Positions 1 to 10,922 of a stretch of DNA of 64,000 nucleotides are shown piece by piece. How positions within the stretch are numbered: position 1 is the first letter of the stretch; each line of letters opens with the position of its first letter. Position numbers and translations under genes: made by a program. The notes below the pieces were generated by a model. It saw nothing but the letters and a program-made list of their open reading frames with translations. It made no database searches and was not told the DNA's origin. The stretch is from Ambrosia x helenae (Eukaryota > Streptophyta > Magnoliopsida > Asterales > Asteraceae). The stretch lies in contig CM061228.1 of NCBI GenBank assembly GCA_030844895.1, positions 52,751,081-52,815,080 on the forward strand. Direction: 5' to 3'.

Positions 1-2
1 TG

Positions 3-260
3 TCCGACAAGTCTTTGATCATTCCTCCCGAAGAAATTCACATCGATGATCAGCTCCATTTTGTCAAGGAGCCAATTGAGGTGACTAATTGGAAAGTCCA
101 GAAATTGAGAAGGAGCCGCACTAAACTTGTGAAAGTTAGATGGAATGCAAAGCGTGGTCCCGAATTTACATGGGAACGCGAAGACCAAATGAGACGCAAG
201 TACCCAGCTCTTTTCCCTAAGACTACTAAAACTAGTAGGAAAACTCAATTTCGCGGATGA
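3..260 (+). CDS. Ty3/gypsy polyprotein, C-terminal end (Gypsy-1, partial)
   Basis: This is the last 85 codons of a Ty3/gypsy Gag-Pol polyprotein, open from the window edge to the TGA at 258-260. The residues read DEIHIDD-like, then an EEPIEV-like stretch, then VKVRWNAKRGPEFTWE, the chromodomain-like tail found after integrase in Tekay/Del-type chromoviruses. That tail is thought to steer integration toward heterochromatin. The same segment closes Gypsy-2 at 54680-54922 and is about 70 percent similar by eye. The frame is intact here, whereas Gypsy-2 has a one-base shift at this point. The stop lies 21 bases before the LTR, with a polypurine tract between. Protease, RT and the integrase core lie outside the window. 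Confidence 0.85.
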   Translation, partial: SDKSLIIPPEEIHIDDQLHFVKEPIEVTNWKVQKLRRSRTKLVKVRWNAKRGPEFTWEREDQMRRKYPALFPKTTKTSRKTQFRG

Positions 261-266
261 AATTCC

Positions 267-281
267 AAAACAAGGGGAGAA
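267..281 (+). other. Polypurine tract of Gypsy-1
   Basis: A purine-rich run with the core CAAGGGGAGAA directly abuts the TGTGAC start of the LTR at 282. This is the position of the plus-strand DNA priming site of LTR retrotransposons. Gypsy-2 has the matching tract GGGGGGAGAA just before its 3' LTR. Confidence 0.75.
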
Positions 282-3200
282 TGTGACAACAGTCAACGAA
301 CCAGGTTAACATCCGTACGCATTTCATTCATTATTGTCATTATATATGCATATTTACACATTTTGCATACACTATATCCCCTAGTCTAGTGAAGCATGAG
401 TTGTTCAGGAAACATAACAAAGAACACTTGTTTGGTCAATACAACACCTGGACAATCACCAAATAAACATTTAATATGGTTATCACCCACTAACACATGA
501 TAACCTACTCCTAACACGTGTGAACGAGTCTTACACATTATCATATGTTAACCTATGATGGCAATACCCCCCTATGGTAACTTCTTAACACACGTGAACA
601 TGGTAACAAGTAACTATGTTAAGATACACAAAATACATGTTGATGTCGTCATCAAAAGGCACAGAACCTAATTGACTCTTACCATTATGAACCCAGGCGA
701 TATTCCTATATCAAAGGGTAACTAGAGGCTATTTAATGTACACAAGGTGCAATTACAATATCATTAACACGCATATAGATCGATTAACTCATGAAATAGG
801 ACAAGTTTTGGATCATAACCAAGCTATTTATCATGGAACTCCACAAACCATGATCACATGTACATATATACACACGACACCTCAAATATATCACCCTATA
901 CACACACATTCGACTACCTACACAAGTACACACATGACAAGTCTCCTCTTACAACCTTTGACACCTTTTCCCTATCTCTTGTCCTCGGCCGAAGCTTCAC
1001 ATGCAAAACAAGAAGTTCATTTCAAAGCCTAGGAGTTATACTAATGTAGTAACCTACCTTGTGATTTTACATATCCCCAAGCATGATCACAGCTTAGTTT
1101 AGAAATCCCCTTGTACACCCTAGCCGATTTCCAACTCCATGACAAGTCCCTATCATCTTAAACCTTCCAACATTACACCTATTTAGTTAAAAACTATCTC
1201 ACTTCAACTACCTAAGACTACTAAACTTCCATAACTAGAAACAAACAAACATTCCTACTCTACTCACATTTTGCGGCCGATAGTGACAACACAAGAACAC
1301 TTGGAGGCAAGTCTTAGAACAAGGAAGTGTCACTATCCAAGCTAATACCCTAGACTACCCATAGCCGATCCTATACAAAGATAACGAGGATGAAATCGAT
1401 TTCCAACTCACCCCTTGCATGGTGTAATCAATCTAGAAGGAGGTTGAGGTAATCACTTGCACCATTTTGGCAACAAGACAAAGCTATGACAATAAGGTAA
1501 TCCAAGTCAAACCACCCTCATTTGTGGGAACACACATTTCGGCTCATGCATAAGCATGCAAGCCTCCCCTTTTTGTTTGTTTATGACTTACACCTATCTT
1601 ACACCAATACATGATTAACCTTTTAAACATACCACATCTCTTAACCCACTTGCCAAATTTGTGATCCATTGTCCTCATTCTTCGGCTATATAAAGAGCCT
1701 CATAACCCACTTCATTTCTTGCACTACATCTCTCAAAATCATCTCCTACTCCCTCACTATAATACCCGGCTCCATCAGGAACACCACCGAAGCCGCTAAG
1801 AGGAGCAAAAGAATCGGTTTCACCTTGAATCAACTAGGTACGTTAACTAAACCTTCCTTCCTTCGAAACTAGACCCTTCGGTCCTATTGTGAACCCAAAA
1901 CATAGATATCTTGATCATGTTAATCGGTCCATATAGTGCTAGCAATCGGTTAACATAAACATGATAAACACAAGTTAGAGTTTAGAAGCACAATGCACGC
2001 ATTGTTTCACCTATACTTATGATCGATCACTTATCAAGGTAATATCATTGATTAAGGCAATCGGCCAAGAATCTAGAAAGGTTTTGATATCAGAAAACTT
2101 ACTACACTAATCAATTATAAAACGATTTTATGATTAGAACTTATTATCTTGTGTTCCTTGATAATGGTTCCTAATCAAGGGATATAACCGGCTATCAACA
2201 CAAATCACACACTAACACACCTTGATACGAGTCAAGGGTGCCCTGTCAAAACAAGATCAACAAAGTTTAGTCCTCTAAATGATCGATCATGATGCCACAA
2301 TGTGTGATACAATTGGCCACCATCAATACGTGACCCGTGACCTTATATGGGGCCCATATGGGTCCACTCCATGAGATAATCTATTAATAAACATAAACCA
2401 CACTTGTTAAAACTATGGTTCATAATAACGACTGTCGAATTTACATAATAAACAAGAATGTACAACTTACTATGTCCCTAATAATCTTAGGGCAATCTTT
2501 GGACGATAGTTGCATCATATTGCAGCTTCACTAGACCACGAATACCTCTATCAAGTGAGTTTCACGGCCCCATTTTACTATTTTTACATTTTCGGGGGAT
2601 AAACATGCTACAATTCTAGTTCAAGTTACAAAGGTAGTGTTAATTCTATCGTGACTGGCATGTGGAACATGAGACATTTTGGTTCATGAGCTCACTAGTC
2701 CTCGTACAACATTTACTGTAACCATTAGCTATCGAAAGCCATGGAACACTTTAATAGATCTATTGGGTTGACATCCCCACTCTTGGTTAGTCGCTCTAAC
2801 CGGTTACATACAAAGGAGTGTTAGTATTCTACTATATATACATTGTATTTAGTGTACAATGCATGAGGAAATACAATCAAGAGGTTTGGTTATGGGACCC
2901 ATGGTTTGTACAGTAATCATTTGCTTAGCTAGCTCATGATTGGTCATACACGAATTACACAAGTATTTCATTTAGTACATTCAAACCTGTGAACTCACCA
3001 ACATTATTGTTGACAAATCTTTTATGCATGTTTTTCAGGTAACTAAATGACGAGCCATGGAGATTTGGGAGAGGGGTTTGAGCAAGCACTTGGTGGTACC
3101 TCATTAGCATGGGTTTTGTCAGTCCTGTGATGTTTAAGTTTCATATTCATGAATTCCAGACACTATTTTGCTTTTAAGACAATGCCATTTTGAATAATTT

Positions 3201-3319
3201 ACGACAATATCCATCCTTTGATGGTACTATTTTAATAAATATGTGTGTTGTTTGAACCTTGTGCTTGAAAACCTTTCGATGGTCGCATCCCCGTGTTTCC
3301 GCCTTGACGAGGTGTGACA
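282..3319 (+). repeat. Gypsy-1 LTR, about 3.04 kb
   Basis: The LTR starts TGTGACAAC after a polypurine tract and ends GGTGTGACA, so it has the expected TG...CA ends. It is related to the Gypsy-2 LTRs: both share a block around TACGGCCCCATTTT plus TTTTCGGGGG, the phrase AACCTGTGAACTCACCAA, a TTTCAGGTAA near the end, and the terminal GTGTGACA. It lacks ORFs of note. Unusually, its right side is followed by a primer-binding site and leader stub rather than by a target-site duplication. Confidence 0.75.
1687..1695 (+). promoter_or_regulatory. TATA-box candidate in Gypsy-1 LTR
   Basis: TATATAAAG lies about 1.4 kb into the LTR, a plausible U3/R promoter position. A start site some 30 bases downstream would be expected. 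This rests on motif and position only. Confidence 0.4.
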
Positions 3320-3352
3320 GATTGGTTTCAGAGCATAAGGTTATAGTATAGC
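3320..3352 (+). other. Primer-binding site and 5' leader stub after the Gypsy-1 LTR
   Basis: Directly after the LTR comes TTGGTTTCAGAGC, one mismatch from the initiator-Met PBS TGGTATCAGAGC, then AAGGTTATAG. The same order (PBS then AAGGTTATAG) follows the Gypsy-2 5' LTR at 48191-48213. This stub is therefore the 5' internal start of a gypsy element. It ends after about 33 bases in copia third-ORF sequence. The motif GCATAAGG occurs twice at the junction. Confidence 0.6.
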
Positions 3353-6052
3353 ATAAGGAATGTTAACAGTGATTTAGATTCTGATAGTCCTTTATGTCCA
3401 CTTGATAAAGGTGCAAAGAGGAAAACGTCAAGTCATTAACAAATGTGCTAAATCAAGCAAAGGTAAACAAGTGGTAGTTGAGAAAGAAACAAAGACAAAG
3501 AAGGTTTCTAAGGCAAAAGGAAAGAAAACTTTACTTGTTGATGAAGACTCTGTTGACTCAGAAGAGACTGAAGATGAGGCTGAGTGGGATTTCGCTACTG
3601 AAACAACTAAGGCTACTAAATCCAAGGCCACTGAGATTAGTACACCTGATGCTATGGATAAGGTTGTTGAAAAGCAGAGAACAAGAATGATATCTGCAGA
3701 GGAACATGATTTTGCTTTAGATGCTGATGATTTTCAAGGTTCTCCGGTTATAGGTGCCAAAGTTAAAAGGGGCAGAGGTAAGAGAATGTCAAAGAGAGAA
3801 CCTCCAAGAAGCAAAAGAAACAGAGAGATTGATTTGCTGATTCAAGGAAAGAAAGTTCCAGCAGTTGGAAGCTCATAAGTTACATCACCAGTAACATCCC
3901 CAATCACTAAGAAGAAGAAGACTGTACAAGAAGTTGTGACTACTGAACCTGCATCTCAATTAAATCTTGAAAACATTTCTGCAACTTTGAAGAATGTTTT
4001 AGAGGAAATGAAGAAGAAGAGTGCAAAACCAAGTTCAGAATCAAGTTCTACACCTCAAGTTACAGTTTCAAATGATGTGATGGAAGTTGTGAATAGACAA
4101 ATTGTTAATGTTATGAAAACGTTCAATCAACAACAAGAGGAGATTAGACAAATGAAGGAAATGAAAGTGATATGTTGAAGATTGTGTTGTCTTCTAAAGC
4201 TAATCAAGATGAGTTAGTAAAAAAGATTAAGCAACTTGAAGATGAAAACAAAATGTTGAAGACTAGAGGGAAGAGAAACACAAAGAAAATCAAGTTAATT
4301 CAAGCAGAGAATAAAGACATGAGAAAGTTGATTGATGATCTGTATTCCAAAGCACCACAGTTGAAGGGAACTAATGAGGAGGCAGAAGAAAAGGAGGAGG
4401 AACAACTTGATTATGATACTTTTGATGAAGAAGGTGGAGATGATGATGAGGATGATAGTTCAGATGATGATGATGATAATGCAGGAGGTAAAGATGTAAA
4501 CAAAGACAAAGGTTCAAGTTCTAAAGATTCATATGATGATGATCATGATGCTGAACAGTTTAAGTTTGAGAAGAGAGAATCAGATAAAAGTGATAAAGGT
4601 GAATCTAGTTCAAAGAAGACACCAGGTAAGAATGTTGATGAAGATCAAAGCATTTTCTAGAATGAAAAGATTCGTGCTTTATCTGATGATGATAAGAAGC
4701 TATATAAGCAAATGTTTGAGAAAAATGTTTGAGTTGACCAGAAGATTCCCTGAGATATTTGAGAATGATGATATGAAATTTGAGATCGAGTATAATGATC
4801 CTGATCTTGAAGATGGGGAAGTATCTGCAGCAATGACATAAGAGATACTAGAAGGTCTTGCTAAGCAGGTCGGGAAGTCTCTTGAAGAGATTATGCAAGA
4901 GAAAGAGATTCCTAATGTTCCAGTGACTGGAGTAGGAAGTCATTCTGATGATCAAGATACTCTATACTTTGAAGAAGTGGAAATTGAAGATCTTTCACAT
5001 GAAGAGTATCCTGAGTATTATCCGATGAAAGTGAATGTTGTTATTCCTGAGATTAATGAGCAAACACTTAATGAAGCTGAGATATTAGCTGAGATGAAAC
5101 GGAAAAAGATCATGGATGAAGTGTTTGGAAAAGAAGCAGAAAAGAAACAAACTTTCAAGCAATCTGATGAATTGAAAGATTTGTTGAAAAGATTGAAAGA
5201 GAAAGAGGCAAACATACCAATTGCAGAAGTGCAAGGAGCATTCTACAAATATCATAACCAAGTATTTAAAGGCAGAGAGTTGGGATGGAAATATTTTTCA
5301 CAACTATGGTGTATTGGAGTTAAATGGGAGAAAGGAATTATGTATTTCTACAGGTTTCATGATATCAAAACATTACCGTATTGGGCTGTGAGGGATATTT
5401 GTAGACATACGATGAATGGTGCTTCTGTTAACAACTCAGTTGTTGGATGGTTTGCTGATAAGATGACACGGGAAAGTCGGACGAAATGGGACTTGTTTAG
5501 GCCTCAATATCCTAAACGGATTGTACACAAAGAACTTGATCCTAATACAGGAGTGAAGAAGGTTACTTTGAAGTATAAACCTCCTATGGTGATGAAAAGA
5601 ATACCTTTGATGCCGATACAACAACATTTCAGCAATGAATTTGCATTTTGGTACTATGACTGGAAAACTGCTGAAGCTGTGATCATATTACATGACAAGA
5701 ACCCTTAAGCTTATGTATAAGAAAATACGCATGTTTGATCCAATGTGGCTAATTAATTTTTCAAGAGAAGATATCAACATGTTGTATTTCCATCCAATTC
5801 ACTTTGAGGTTGATGACGTGGAGCAAGCAATGAAGTTTTACAGAGTTGTATGTTTTTGCTTTGCATGGGATGTGAATGCTGGATGTGATTACACTAAGTT
5901 GCTGGGAAAGTATGTGAAAGTTAGAGAAGAATTGAAGAAAAGTTCGCTCAAACAAGCTGAACCACAAATGAGCGCAACTCAAAGAAAGACGTTGAAGATT
6001 AAGCTGATTAACAACACATTAGAGTATCAAGAACAACAATCCAAGCAATAGC
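3353..6052 (+). pseudogene. Copia third ORF (env-like position), decayed, middle and C-terminal parts
   Basis: This is homologous to the third ORF of Copia-1 (joining it near 31210) and to the minus-strand copy at 33143-36000. In order it shows a basic Lys-rich segment, an acidic segment around DSVDSEETEDEAEW, a predicted coiled coil (about 4000-4360), a very acidic Asp/Glu run (about 4380-4640), and a conserved C-terminal module (about 5150-6050) with motifs such as FYKYHNQVFKG, WYYDWKTAEAV and MFDPMWLINFS. Reading is interrupted by stops at 3876, 4658 and 4839 and by frameshifts near 4165, 4720 and 5700. The final stop is TAG at 6050. Function is unknown. I see no signal peptide, membrane segment or enzymatic motif. 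It sits directly before the polypurine tract and LTR, the position of the env-like gene in Sireviruses. Confidence 0.75.
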
Positions 6053-6062
6053 CAAGGGGGAG
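6053..6062 (+). other. Polypurine tract of copia fragment
   Basis: CAAGGGGGAG lies two bases before the LTR start and directly after the third-ORF stop. The minus-strand Copia-4 has the matching GAGGGGAAG at the same place. Confidence 0.75.
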
Positions 6063-6064
6063 TT

Positions 6065-6574
6065 TGTAGATACATATGTGTGGCTATCGCTTTGGATTAA
6101 TCAAGATATGGCGTTTGTTTTTGAAGAATAGAAGTTTTTGAAGGCCATTCGACCAATTGGTGGGTCGAATAAGTTTAATGAAGGTCGAATGAAGATAGGT
6201 TATGAATTTTTGTGTTGGTTCGAGCTCAGTAAGGGTCGAATAGGCCCATTTGACCTCTGCAAGGGTCGAATGGAATTGCCTATATATAGTTTTGGTTTGT
6301 TTTGTAGGTAAGAACGTTTGGTCATTTGTGTGTGTGATGTGTGAGTTTTGTGGAGAGTGTCTAGAAGGTTCTGATCTAGGTTTTCATTGTAATCTAAAGC
6401 TTTATTTGATTAATATCAATAGATTATCAATGGAAATGATTATTAAAATGGATTTCTTCATGTTCTGATTTGTTGATTATCATTTTGCATGTGATCTAGG
6501 GTTTTCGCCCCTAGATTACTCTACTTGTGTGATAAGCTAGTTGATTTCTTACAATTCGATCCTTTACACTGTCA
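6065..6574 (+). repeat. 3' LTR of decayed Sirevirus-like copia, about 510 bp
   Basis: The LTR starts TGTAGATAC, like the Copia-1 and Copia-2 LTRs (TGTAGATGC), and ends near CCTTTACACTGTCA. It contains several GGTCGAA motifs, a TATA candidate TATATATAG at 6281-6289 and the family block CTAGGGTTTTCGCCCC near 6496. The exact right boundary is chosen by TG...CA ends and alignment to sister LTRs. No paired 5' LTR is visible. Confidence 0.7.
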
Positions 6575-8500
6575 ATATATCAAATTTTAAAAACTAAAAT
6601 AACAAATCATACAAAGTTCTGGAATACAATAGCTCACTCTTATGTGGAAGAACTCTGGCAGGTGCTACTTGCCAAAATTTGATATCTATTAATGCTTAGA
6701 AACAATTTAATTAATGTGTTCCTAGGTTAAATACCATACCAATTAGTTGAGTATCACAATAAGGAGGACCAAGGGCCGTATTGCAGGTCTGCAAATCACA
6801 AATCAAAATGTAAGTCATCATATGCATACACGACCTTGTGGATATAAATGCCCTAAATAAAGTCTTGAACGTTTCTGGGTAGATTATCCTTTGATAATAC
6901 CTTTTCATTAGGGTAAAAGCCACGTATTTATGTCTATCAAAAACACGTGAATGTGATAATTTAAACACATATACATGGATATAAACTTTAATAAGTAAAA
7001 AATCATCATGGTTCATGTTGGAACCCTAGAGTCCTCCGAACTCTCCACTACCACCTCTGAACTCTGCCCATAAATTTATACTTTATTTCACATTGCACTC
7101 ATCAGTTTCACACAATCACACCATCATAGCCATTACAAAGGATTTAAAATAATGAACATGTGCTAATTTGAAGAATCAAATGTCACAACATGTTAAGCAA
7201 ATATCAAATCTGAATAGAATTCTCATTCAATGGTTACTGTATTGAGATTAAAAAAAAAATCATGTATCCAAATCCATTCATCAACACATTATAACATTTC
7301 ACTTGTGCTCAAAATCGGAAAACAAAAAAGTAAGATGGAACACACAACGTACTCCATACCTTCGGAGAAGAGCAATGAAAGCAAAAAATAACGGTTCTTT
7401 ACTTGAGACTTTGAAGCGTTACATAACTTGTCTCCGGCGGTTACAACCGTTAAAAGCGGAGAGCTAACTTCCTCACAGCTTATTTAGGGTTGTTAATGTT
7501 CTAGATGAAAGCCTTGGTTAGCTCCATTGCTTTCGATCGAAATCGTCACTCTCCACTTCTAATTCCTAAAGTCGCTTTCTCTCTCCAAATGCATATCTCA
7601 CTTTAATCTAGGGTTTGTATATAGACGGTGGAATGGAAGGAAAGGAGACGCGTAGCCTCATACGTGTGCGAAGACCAAAGTTTCAAAATCGGGTCCAATA
7701 GTCGCATGCCAGAGACCAGGTTAGCACTATTCATGAAGTTCTAATATCAATAGATAGGATAATTATAAACTAAGAATATTGTAAACATATATCTTGAATA
7801 TGCAAATAACAAACCTAGCGACTTAAGGAGCAATTTCTACACGAACCGGCACAGACCAAGCGTAGCCATTCATAAATTTAATCTTGATTTTCATTGATTC
7901 ATTTAAGTTGGCCAAATTTGTTCATGACCTTCGGCACAGTCTGGAAAGGCACGTAAAAAACAACATTAAAAATGAAAGAACCATTTTTTAAATTAAATAG
8001 GCACATGAACATAAAAATATCAAACATACCAAAACTGTTGACGAAGGGTCATGCAAAAAACTTGAAGAATTGAGGTCCATTGTGATAAGACATAATGGCG
8101 TTTGTGTGTTCGGATCAAATCCTGTATTTTTGTTTTTTTTTCAAATAAGAAGCAGAAAACGATTCAAATGTCCAAATAAAGTTATGTATTATTTATTTAA
8201 TGTTAAAACACAGTTTGATTATTACTCTGTTTATTGACACGATGACACTAACCCAACAATTATTAAGGAAAAGAACCATAAATTGAATCCTAATAAGAAG
8301 CAGAAAAATGAATCCTAATTTGCATCAGGTAAGAAAAGATTCAAAATCAGTTGAAATCCACATCAACTAATGTAAACATTGATAAACTTGAAATAAAAAA
8401 AAATCGGTATTTCAAATCGGTATACCACCGATTGTTCTTGAATCGGATATTAAAACATTATTATTGGATCCAGATAGTGAAAAACAAAATTATGATTAAC

Positions 8501-8790
8501 AATAAAAAATAAAGTAAAACGTAATAATATGAATCAACGTTATAATTATAGGATCGATCATTACCTTGTTAAATTTTTATGATTATATACGATTTCAGAT
8601 TTTGAATCAGTTTAACCATTTCAACAATATTAGTACAATTCTTGTTTATCTTTAGCCAAAAACAAAATATTATGAAGACATCCGGATTTTGACACAACAA
8701 AAATAAAGTTAAGAATAAAAATGAAGTAAAACATAATAATATGAATCAACGTTAGAACAGTAGGATCGATCATTACCTTGATAAAATTGA
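8501..8790 (+). repeat. Diverged direct duplication, two copies of about 78 bp
   Basis: Segments 8501-8579 and 8713-8790 share GTAAAACRTAATAATATG, then AATCAACGTTA and GGATCGATCATTACCTTG. The spacing is about 212 bases. Both are non-coding. Confidence 0.6.
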
Positions 8791-9009
8791 ATGATTAAAT
8801 CCGATTGAAGATGTTAAATCGGTTTTGGAGAATCAAAAGATTATGCAAAATGATGGAGGAGGATAGAAAACTTTGTTAGGAAGAATTGGAGAGTTATGTT
8901 TTGGAGAATGAAAAAAACGGTTTATATAGTGTACATTCGGAGCTTCATTTTCAGTTGGATCCTATAGACACTCTCTAAGGTCTCCATTTGACCCGAGTCT
9001 ATTCTTTTA

Positions 9010-9029
9010 TTATATATATATATATATAA
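9010..9029 (+). repeat. TA microsatellite
   Basis: Alternating TA run of about 20 bases followed by imperfect ATATAGATA repeats to about 9062. Confidence 0.85.
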
Positions 9030-9523
9030 TATATAGAATATAGATATAGATAATATAGATATCTAAGGGTGAGCAATAATTGAGTATTCAACTGAAATCG
9101 AACAAAAAAACAAAAGAACCGAATTGAAAGCAATTGAAAACTGAACTAATAAAAAATCGAATTAACTTAAAATCGGTTATTGTTTTTTAAACACTTAGTT
9201 CACCAAAATTTACTAAACCGAAACACAACCATTTATGTATTCATATATTTTTTAGCTTTTAACCTCTATTTCATGTATTTATACATCCATTTCATATATT
9301 TCTAGGCAAAAAAAAAAGTCAAAGTTTGGTTTTGTTATTAACCAAAATTACCTAAATCGGACCAAAAAAACGATAATCTAACCAAGTAACCGATTGTTTA
9401 CTAAGATTGATTAATTGATGACTTTAGTCTACTTTCGGTTGAGGCTAATAATCAAACTGAACCGAACCATACACACCTTTAGAAGTGTTTATAATTCCCA
9501 CTGCATCACGCGGACACCCTACT

Positions 9524-9531
<8 letters not shown>

Positions 9532-9568
<37 letters not shown>
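9532..9568 (+). repeat. TA microsatellite
   Basis: Uninterrupted TA dinucleotides over about 37 bases, preceded by a short GT run. A small open frame across it encodes only Tyr-Ile repeats and is not a gene. Confidence 0.9.
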
Positions 9569-10461
9569 CAGTGCACTCAAGAAAAAACTATTTATTATAT
9601 ATCTTTAAAACTAACAGAAATTCACAATCTAATAACATAACATAAAATTTGATTTAAATTTTAGAGGTATAGTATGTAAGGCCAATCCATGTCATAAGTC
9701 ATAACATCTTCTTTTAATCTACAAGTATATACGAAAACTTAATGTGAATCTAAATATAGGCTAGCTAGAAAGAATTTGGATAAATGCTAAAACTGATATA
9801 TATTTAATGTATCAAATTTTACAAAAGTTGCATTTTTCACAAAATAAACCTAAACATTGCATATTGTTTACTTGTTTTGCTAGAGAGAGTATATGAGGGG
9901 CTTTTATAAAAATTATATGAATAGAAGGGTCTAGATACACACTCTCTTAGATTACACGTGTGGTCATAAGGTAGAGGGGCATTGAATCATATGTGGCAGT
10001 CACGTCAATTCTCCTTCAAGCTCTAAAAAGGCAAAAACCATGAGGTGGTAGTGGTGTGGGAGAGCAACGTTGAGAGGTTTGTTTAAAAAAAAATCAAACA
10101 ACTAACTATCATACATAATCGAACAACCAATCATAACCATCAACCTCACCCTCACCTTTTGCCCCATGCTTGTGGAGAACTTTAAGCCCCAAGGGGCCAC
10201 ACCCTTCTACGCCATAAAGAGGGTGGTGTTGATGACGTGAAAGAGCTTCACACCCCTCCTCTGCGACACCATACCATATCGTGTATCCTTGTAATTAAGC
10301 CGTCTCACAACTGTGACTTTTGGTGGTTGTGTTTCTCTCCACTTGTTAATAAATGACAAAAAATCATGTTCCCACTCATTTGGTCGATTACAACTTCACA
10401 TATTTACTTGTTCGGGTCCAGTTATACTTCGTGTTTGTGCATTTAAGATGGACTTTTAACA

Positions 10462-10613
10462 CTCCTAATAATTTAATTTTATACACCCTCTCTTCATATC
10501 TCTCTCTTTCCGCCTTTTACATCTGAAAAAGAATATACTCCTAATTTTATTTTTTACACCATCTCCTTCATATATATCTCTCTCTTTCTTCCTTTTACAT
10601 TTGAAAAAGAATT
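10462..10613 (+). repeat. Imperfect tandem duplication, period about 77 bp
   Basis: Two adjacent copies carry the shared order TACACC, TCTTCATAT, TCTCTCTTTC, CTTTTACAT and TGAAAAAGAAT. Copy 1 is about 10462-10538 and copy 2 about 10539-10613. Non-coding. Confidence 0.6.
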
Positions 10614-10922
10614 AATAGCAATGTGAGTCCATGTGGCTTGATCCAAAATGTAGTTAATTCCCTGATTCTGGAAATTGGTCTCTAGGGTCCATGACGTTCC
10701 CTCCGCCTAATGCCTGTCCCTTCTGTCGTTATAGGTAAGACCGTCAATGTTGGGTTGAGGGGTAAAATTGTCTTTTTTTACCACAAACCCAGACCCTCAC
10801 TACGTAATCCATCAAATCCATCCTTCACGTACACACCACACCAAAATTGATATCCCTCACTTTCACCTGCTTAGCTCCATCTCTGCCGCCACCTCTAATC
10901 ATCAACTTCATACTCCATTTAA

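Larger units (their letters stand above)
6575..10922 (+). other. AT-rich non-coding region
   Basis: About 4.3 kb without a supportable gene on either strand; the longest open frames are under 105 codons with no recognisable domain. It contains A/T runs, two TA microsatellites, a dispersed duplication (8501-8790) and a tandem duplication (10462-10613). The stretch 7380-7630 has promoter- or UTR-like CT-rich text but no downstream ORF. It could be host intergenic DNA or very old transposon remnants. Confidence 0.6.

Noticed and set aside
736..1049. Small ORFs in the Gypsy-1 LTR
   Set aside because: Low-complexity His/Thr-rich frames inside a non-coding LTR.
7380..7630. Possible host promoter or 5' UTR
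   Set aside because: CT-rich and TTAGGGTT-like text but no ORF or splice structure follows on either strand.
9415..9645. Small ORF of 76 codons
   Set aside because: Runs through a TA microsatellite and encodes Tyr-Ile repeats.
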